A stretch of DNA of 11,772 bases from Opitutia bacterium (lineage in GTDB: Bacteria; Verrucomicrobiota; Verrucomicrobiia; Opitutales; Opitutaceae): assembly GCA_025351035.1 (NCBI GenBank), contig JANXWT010000470.1, forward strand, positions 1 through 11,772. The letters are read 5' to 3'. Of this stretch, positions 8,141 through 11,772 are shown piece after piece. The translations under genes were made by a program, and so were the position numbers. Within the stretch, counting starts at the first letter, position 1. Each line of letters starts with the position of its first letter. The notes below the pieces were generated by a model. The model searched no databases, was not told the DNA's origin, and saw nothing but the letters and a program-made list of their open reading frames with translations.

Positions 8141-9571
8141 TCATTCAAGGTAGAGGCCGTGGACTAACGTGGGCTTTTGCGGGAGCCGACGCCAAGCTTT
8201 TATGAAACTCGCGACATCGGTGGCGAAGAGCGGGGAAATTTCGATGGAAATAGACGGCAGACCACTTGTGTCTGTGGTGACGTCCACTCCGGCGGTGCGC
8301 AGCCAGCGCGCGGCCTGGCGGAGCTGGTCGTCACGCGCGGATTGCGGCGAGTCCGCGCCCTCCGCGTTCTTCAGCGGGCTGAAGTCATCGGCGCGGCGCG
8401 TCTCGAGCAAAAGAGGATTGCGGGCAAAGGGCAGTGCGTCGAAGACGAACATCTCAAACTTCACGCCGTTCGATTGACCGGGCTTTACCGGATTCCCGGC
8501 CGCATCGACGGTCGCGATTTTCTTGTCCGCGCGATGGAACGGCAGGGTTGTCCCACCCGCTGCGTCGGCTCTGGAGAGTCGACGGACAAATTCCCGGTCC
8601 AAAAGATGCACGGCGATGTTGCTGGCGTCATAGCGGAGCGAACCGGCGGAATTGATCTCTCGCTGCATCGCCACCGGCATGTCGCTGTATTCAACCACAA
8701 CAAGCCGGCCGTCGAGTTGGCAGAACAAGCCAACTTTTTCCTCGGGATTTGCCTTGGGCACCATCTTGCTGGACATCTCGGAGCCAGACAGAGCATGAAA
8801 CCCCAAAAATGCCGGATCGATGCAACGCACAAGCGGATTATCCACTTGAAAGTAGCTGATCGTATCGACGCCTTCGCTCTGCAGCAGGTCGAGGGCACCG
8901 CTGCGATGCAGCGCGCGGAGCGAACCGCCGTGGCCGTCGGGGCTGAGGGCGAGACTGTGGGTGGTTTCGAGGAGTATTTTACCGGCAAAATCAGTCGCCG
9001 GCATCCGCCCCTGCCGGAAAAAATGCACGCGGGCCCGGTCCAGCCCGAAGAAGCGATGCTCGGCAAAGAATGCCTCGGTCTGCTCGTGGTTCGCATGACT
9101 CGTCATGATGAACCAGTGCAGCGGCCGGCCGTAGCGGAGACCCGCAGCGGCGATTTTCTCGGCGAATACCTGAAAGAGCGACTTTCGCTTCACGGGCGTC
9201 ACAGCAAAGGTGCCCTTGGGCCCGTCATAACCGAGTCGCGTCCCCTGCCCGCCCGCGACCGTGAACGCCGCGACGCGCCCGGCGCGCAACATCGACTCGC
9301 CTGCCGATTCGGCGTGGGCCCACGCCACTGTGTCGCCACCATGTTCCGGCAGACGCTTGCAGACCGGAGGCAGCAGCGTTGCGAGATTGAGGCCGGCCGC
9401 CCCGGGGTTAAGCACCAGCGTGCGGTGCAGCCGCGCCACCTCGGCGAGGTCGACTTCGGCCATCTGGAGCAACAGCGCCTCGCGCTGGGACGTGTTGAGA
9501 GAATCCCAAAAAGCGAACACCTGCGTCTGACCTGCAGCGCGAAACGCGTTAAACAAGGAGATTTCGTTCAT
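8141..9571 (-). CDS. UDP-sugar pyrophosphorylase, UAP1/UDPGP family (eukaryote-type)
   Basis: This 476-residue protein belongs to the UDPGP family that includes UDP-N-acetylglucosamine pyrophosphorylase (UAP1) and UTP-glucose-1-P uridylyltransferases. It would make a UDP-sugar from UTP and sugar-1-phosphate in the cytoplasm. The nucleotide-binding signature AGGQGTRLGYDGPKG is at 106-120. UAP1-like landmarks follow in order: WFIMTSHANHEQTEAFF, FFRQGRMPA (185-192), PDGHGGSLRAL (211-221), FQVDNPLVRCIDPAFLGF (241-258), SSKMVPKANPEEKVG, EYSDMP, DASNIAVHLL, KFEMFVFDALPFA and DDFSPLKNAEGADSPQSAR. The similarity is clearly to UAP1 more than to bacterial GlmU or GalU. The UAP1 Asn in PDGNGG is His214 here, which leaves GlcNAc versus glucose preference open. 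The ATG at 9571 lies 7 bp after the FtsB-like stop; the frame is open further upstream only as a shadow of that gene. It is followed by the phosphomutase, which fits a nucleotide-sugar module. Confidence 0.9.
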   Translation of the reverse strand: MNEISLFNAFRAAGQTQVFAFWDSLNTSQREALLLQMAEVDLAEVARLHRTLVLNPGAAGLNLATLLPPVCKRLPEHGGDTVAWAHAESAGESMLRAGRVAAFTVAGGQGTRLGYDGPKGTFAVTPVKRKSLFQVFAEKIAAAGLRYGRPLHWFIMTSHANHEQTEAFFAEHRFFGLDRARVHFFRQGRMPATDFAGKILLETTHSLALSPDGHGGSLRALHRSGALDLLQSEGVDTISYFQVDNPLVRCIDPAFLGFHALSGSEMSSKMVPKANPEEKVGLFCQLDGRLVVVEYSDMPVAMQREINSAGSLRYDASNIAVHLLDREFVRRLSRADAAGGTTLPFHRADKKIATVDAAGNPVKPGQSNGVKFEMFVFDALPFARNPLLLETRRADDFSPLKNAEGADSPQSARDDQLRQAARWLRTAGVDVTTDTSGLPSISIEISPLFATDVASFIKAWRRLPQKPTLVHGLYLE

Positions 9572-9578
9572 GCAGCGG

Positions 9579-9899
9579 TCAGCGACGGTCCTCAAAACGG
9601 AAGACAAACTCCCCCGGCCGAGTGTAGCCGAGTTTCTTGCGGATAACGCGCTCGACCAAAGCCGGATCATGTCGCAATCGGCCGAGATAGTCTTCCTGCT
9701 CCCGCAGACGCGTCTCAGCTTCGGCCAGATGGCGCTGGTTGGCCGTCTCTTGCGCCTTGAACAAAGTGTATTCCCGGTGCAGTTGCAGAAAAAACAAACC
9801 GGCCCACACAAAGGTGCCTGCAAAAAGCGCGGTGAACGAGCCAGTGATGATTTTGTTCCAATTCACGATGAGCGGATAGCGCAAGATAAAGAACCCCAC
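9579..9899 (-). CDS. Septum formation initiator family protein (FtsB/DivIC-like)
   Basis: A 106-residue bitopic membrane protein with the FtsB/DivIC layout: a short cytoplasmic N-terminus, one membrane span at about 17-38 (IITGSFTALFAGTFVWAGLFF), a periplasmic coiled coil at about 40-75 rich in Leu, Glu and Arg, and a C-terminal motif DPALVERVIRKKLGYTRPGE (78-97) that matches the DP-x-x-x-E-x-x-A/R-KLG-x-x-x-PGE pattern of the family. FtsB-type proteins join FtsL and FtsQ in the divisome and help activate septal peptidoglycan synthesis. The assigned start is a GTG at 9899; no ATG is available, and a second GTG (9866) at residue 12 is also possible, giving MNWNKIITG. It is the first gene of the minus-strand run and lies 7 bp before the UDP-sugar pyrophosphorylase. 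The 82 bp upstream separate it from the divergent ATPase gene. Confidence 0.87.
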   Translation of the reverse strand: MGFFILRYPLIVNWNKIITGSFTALFAGTFVWAGLFFLQLHREYTLFKAQETANQRHLAEAETRLREQEDYLGRLRHDPALVERVIRKKLGYTRPGEFVFRFEDRR

Positions 9900-9929
9900 G
9901 GAAGCCCACGCAACTTTTTTCAGGATGAG

Positions 9930-9960
9930 TTGACGCGTTTTGGCGTGTCTTTTTCAAAAT
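9930..9960 (+). promoter_or_regulatory. Possible sigma-70-type promoter for the ExeA-GspB pair
   Basis: A good -35 box TTGACG lies at 9930-9935. The best -10 matches are TTCAAA (9953-9958, 17-bp spacer) or CAAAAT (9955-9960, 19-bp spacer), both imperfect. Transcription would begin about 15 bp before the ATG at 9982. The spacer contains an imperfect inverted repeat (GACGCG and CGTGTC around TTTTGG) that could be an operator. The call rests on the -35 box and on position in the divergent intergenic region; the -10 is weak. Confidence 0.33.
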
Positions 9961-9981
9961 GATGCCGCTAGCCTGCCGGGA

Positions 9982-10797
9982 ATGTATCAGAGCTATTACG
10001 GATTCACGGAGATGCCGTTTCACATCACTCCGGACCCGAAATTCCTCTTTCTGAGCGCCACGCATCAGGAAGCGCTGCAACACTTGAAATACGGCGTCGC
10101 AGAGAAAAAGGGCTTTATCGTGCTCGTCGGAGAGGTCGGCTGCGGCAAGACCACGCTGTGCCGGAGGTTTCTCAATGAGCTCGACCCGGCGCATTACGAC
10201 TCCGCGCTCATTCTGAATCCGCGCATGACAGAGACGCAGATGCTCAAGGCGATCGTGGCCGAGCTCGGTGAAACCAAACTGGCGCGGAGCAAAAGCGACC
10301 TGGTGGCGCAGGTGAATGAGCTGCTCTTGAAAAAAATCCACGCCGGCCGCGAGATCGTGCTGATCATCGATGAGGCGCAGAATCTGTCTTTCGAGGTTTT
10401 CGAACAGGTGCGGTTGCTGTCGAACCTCGAGACCGACAAGCAAAAATTGCTCCAGATAATCCTGCTGGGCCAGCCGGAGCTGAAGGAGAAGCTCGCGCAG
10501 GAGGAACTCCGGCAGTTGCGGCAGCGCATCCTCGTGCACTATGAGCTGCGGATGTTTTCGCGCGAGGAGACCGACCACTATATTCACCACCGGCTGACCC
10601 TCGCCGGCAGCATGGGAAGGCCGCACTTTACGCCGTGGGCGCTCCGTCATCTCTACAAATACAGCCGGGGAAGTCCGCGTATCATCAATAATCTTTGCGA
10701 CAAGTCGCTGCTCTCCGCCTTCATTCGCGACTCCGACGAGGTGACCTTTTGGGACGCGCGCCGGGCTTCCAGGGACCTCGAGCGCCTGACCGAATAA
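9982..10797 (+). CDS. Short ExeA/GspA-type AAA ATPase
   Basis: This 271-residue P-loop ATPase starts with the ExeA/GspA-type MYQSYYGFTEMPFHITPDPKF. Walker A is GEVGCGKTT (50-58), Walker B with its catalytic acid is IVLIIDEAQ (125-133), the sensor region includes LLGQPEL (162-168), and RGSPRIINNLCD (229-240) is the sensor-2/arginine segment of this family. ExeA works with ExeB to assemble the type II secretin through peptidoglycan. Classical ExeA is about twice as long, with a membrane span and a peptidoglycan-binding domain; here only the cytoplasmic AAA module exists. That size also matches the ATPases found in exosortase/EPS loci (TIGR03015-like), so a role in polysaccharide export or surface assembly is possible. 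The ATG at 9982 was chosen over the in-frame ATG at 9940 because the conserved domain starts there. The next gene follows after 4 bp, so the two are surely co-transcribed. Confidence 0.9.
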   Translation: MYQSYYGFTEMPFHITPDPKFLFLSATHQEALQHLKYGVAEKKGFIVLVGEVGCGKTTLCRRFLNELDPAHYDSALILNPRMTETQMLKAIVAELGETKLARSKSDLVAQVNELLLKKIHAGREIVLIIDEAQNLSFEVFEQVRLLSNLETDKQKLLQIILLGQPELKEKLAQEELRQLRQRILVHYELRMFSREETDHYIHHRLTLAGSMGRPHFTPWALRHLYKYSRGSPRIINNLCDKSLLSAFIRDSDEVTFWDARRASRDLERLTE

Positions 10798-10801
10798 ATC
10801 G

Positions 10802-11494
10802 ATGAGCCTGATCAACGACGCTCTCAAAAAAGCCCAGCGCCAGCGCAGTGCTGACAGTTCGGCCTCGCTGCCGGCCGTCTCGACCGCACAACCACCCGCC
10901 GGCAAGGTGAGCAAGCGCGCCAAACCGATCGCGTTTAGCTCACAGGTCGCGCGCTTGGTGGCCACCGCGCTCGGCGTCGGTCTTGTGCTGGTCGGCGGCG
11001 TGCTCTACTGGCAGTGGAAAAGCTTTACGCCGGGACCACTGAACGTGGCCACGGCGAAAGTTCCCGCGAAGACGCCGGCACTGGCCGCCGAGAGCAAGCC
11101 GACGGTGCAACTTGCGCTGCCCAATCCGACAAAGGACTCCGGTGGCCTGACGGCCCCGTTGTTCACTGTTCCCGTGGTTGCCCCGACTGCCCAAGTCTCA
11201 ATAGTTGCCCCGACCACCCAAGCCCCGGAGGTCAAGGTGGCCGTCGCCGAGCCCGCGCCGATTTTGCCTGCCGCCAAGGCCGGGCCCGACCCCAAGATTC
11301 TCGCTTTTGTCGACACGCTGCGCGTCACGGGTATCCGTGCAGCCGGCAACGACAGCAAGGTGCTGATGAACGACCGAGTCTATCGCGTGAATGATGTCGT
11401 CGACCACGCCCTCGGTCTGAAATTGACGGGCGTCGCAGCCAACGCGCTGACTTTTGAAGACGGACGCGGAGTGGTCTATTCGCGGAATTTCTAG
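10802..11494 (+). CDS. GspB/ExeB-like single-pass membrane protein
   Basis: A 230-residue bitopic protein. The N-terminus MSLINDALKKAQRQR is the hallmark of GspB/ExeB-type proteins, which begin with a short amphipathic cytoplasmic helix. A membrane span follows at about 48-71 (ARLVATALGVGLVLVGGVLYW), then a long Ala/Pro/Val/Thr-rich periplasmic linker (about 75-160), and a small C-terminal beta domain (about 163-230) with the pattern VTGIRAAGNDSKVLMNDRVYRVNDVV and a closing VVYSRNF strand, as in GspB/PilP-like domains that touch the secretin or its inner-membrane platform. It starts 4 bp after the ATPase stop, mirroring the exeA-exeB order. No ribosome site is visible, so translational coupling is likely. 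The linker holds a 27-bp tandem duplication. No other type II secretion gene is in the window. It converges with the sugar transferase, with stop codons 17 bp apart and no obvious terminator between. Confidence 0.83.
   Translation: MSLINDALKKAQRQRSADSSASLPAVSTAQPPAGKVSKRAKPIAFSSQVARLVATALGVGLVLVGGVLYWQWKSFTPGPLNVATAKVPAKTPALAAESKPTVQLALPNPTKDSGGLTAPLFTVPVVAPTAQVSIVAPTTQAPEVKVAVAEPAPILPAAKAGPDPKILAFVDTLRVTGIRAAGNDSKVLMNDRVYRVNDVVDHALGLKLTGVAANALTFEDGRGVVYSRNF
11177..11230 (+). repeat. Two-copy 27-bp tandem repeat in the GspB-like linker
   Basis: Units 11177-11203 and 11204-11230 both begin GTTGCCCCGAC; 17 of the first 19 bases agree and the last 8 have diverged. They encode VAPTAQVSI and VAPTTQAPE in frame, so the duplication lengthened the flexible periplasmic linker by nine residues. 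Confidence 0.7.
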
Positions 11495-11511
11495 CGGCCG
11501 GCGGGCACGCC

Positions 11512-11772
11512 TCAGAAAGCTGAATCCGGCGGGAAGAAAACGTGCCAGAACGTCTTCACGGTAATCTGCAAATCGAGCCAGATCGACCAGTGTGTGATGT
11601 AATACAAATCTAGTCTGATCCGCTCCTGCAACAGTTGCGGCGTGGAAACTTCGCCGCGATAGCCCTCGCTTTGGGCGAGGCCGGTCAGCCCGGGTTTCAC
11701 CAGATGCCGCGTGCGGTAGGCTTTGGCGAGCTGCCGGAATTCCTCGTCGAGCAGCGGCATGTAGGGACGCGG
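11512..11772 (-). CDS. Polyprenyl-phosphate sugar-1-phosphate transferase (EPS initiating), C-terminal end only
   Basis: The 87 visible residues are the C-terminal part of the bacterial sugar transferase family (WcaJ/ExoY/WbaP-like), which moves a sugar-1-phosphate from a UDP-sugar to undecaprenyl phosphate at the inner membrane as the first step of exopolysaccharide or O-antigen synthesis. The conserved string is clear: PRPYMPLLDEEF, then YRTRHLVKPGLTGLAQ, GYRGE, RIRLDLYYITHWSIWLDLQI and a final VKTFWHVFF. The gene continues beyond the right edge, so its membrane spans and start cannot be seen; in the family the full protein is about 200 residues (ExoY type) or about 460 (WcaJ type). It ends convergently with the GspB-like gene. 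Its neighbours beyond the edge are probably other polysaccharide genes, and the pyrophosphorylase/phosphomutase pair in this window could feed it. Confidence 0.92.
   Translation of the reverse strand, partial: PRPYMPLLDEEFRQLAKAYRTRHLVKPGLTGLAQSEGYRGEVSTPQLLQERIRLDLYYITHWSIWLDLQITVKTFWHVFFPPDSAF

Noticed and set aside
8177..9646. 489-codon plus-strand open frame opposite the pyrophosphorylase
   Set aside because: Antisense shadow caused by GC-rich codon bias; the minus strand carries all UAP1 motifs.
9572..9823. 84-codon N-terminal extension of the pyrophosphorylase frame
   Set aside because: It overlaps the FtsB-like gene in another frame and has no homology features; the ATG at 9571 suits the family.
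9715..10965. 416-codon minus-strand open frame spanning ftsB and the ATPase
   Set aside because: Crosses two well-supported genes, is antisense to the ATPase and shows no family features.
11495..11511. Terminator between the convergent GspB-like and sugar transferase genes
   Set aside because: The 17-bp gap has no stable hairpin with a T-run on either strand.

Overview
The window is GC-rich bacterial chromosome that looks like Verrucomicrobiota, most likely the Opitutaceae (Opitutus/Lacunisphaera-like). This is inferred from three things: a eukaryote-type UDP-sugar pyrophosphorylase next to an FtsB-like gene, a DUF4838 protein, and a compact GC-rich palindromic repeat. No marker gene such as rRNA is present to prove it. 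Coding density is high, no gap exceeds about 215 bp, and I see no tRNA, rRNA, CRISPR array, integrase or transposase.

Left and centre (1-9899) hold seven genes, all on the minus strand. In transcription order they are: an FtsB/DivIC-type septum protein (9899-9579), a UAP1/UDPGP-family nucleotidyltransferase (9571-8141), a phosphohexomutase (8077-6128), an exported DUF4838 protein (6120-3658), a CNT-family nucleoside symporter (3581-2319), a 52-bp nested palindrome (2192-2243), a gamma-class carbonic anhydrase-like hexapeptide protein (2104-1580), and a D-aminoacylase-like amidohydrolase (from 1525 off the left edge). The first four genes are separated by 7, 63 and 7 bp, so they are probably one operon. 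The phosphomutase and pyrophosphorylase form a sugar-6-P to sugar-1-P to UDP-sugar module, co-transcribed with a division gene. The amidohydrolase carries a clear one-base deletion just after its signal peptide.

Right side (9982-11772): a plus-strand pair diverges from ftsB. It is a short ExeA/GspA-type AAA ATPase (9982-10797) followed 4 bp later by a GspB/ExeB-like single-pass membrane protein (10802-11494). It converges on the 3' end of a minus-strand polyprenyl-phosphate sugar-1-P transferase (11512 to the right edge), which begins exopolysaccharide synthesis. The right edge is therefore probably the end of an EPS and/or secretion locus, and UDP-sugars from the left-hand operon are plausible substrates.

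I found no convincing undescribed defence or mobile system. The observations most worth following are the frameshifted amidohydrolase with its altered metal site, the nested palindrome, the division/nucleotide-sugar/DUF4838 operon, the substituted substrate motif in the CNT transporter, and the short ExeA-GspB pair beside an EPS gene.
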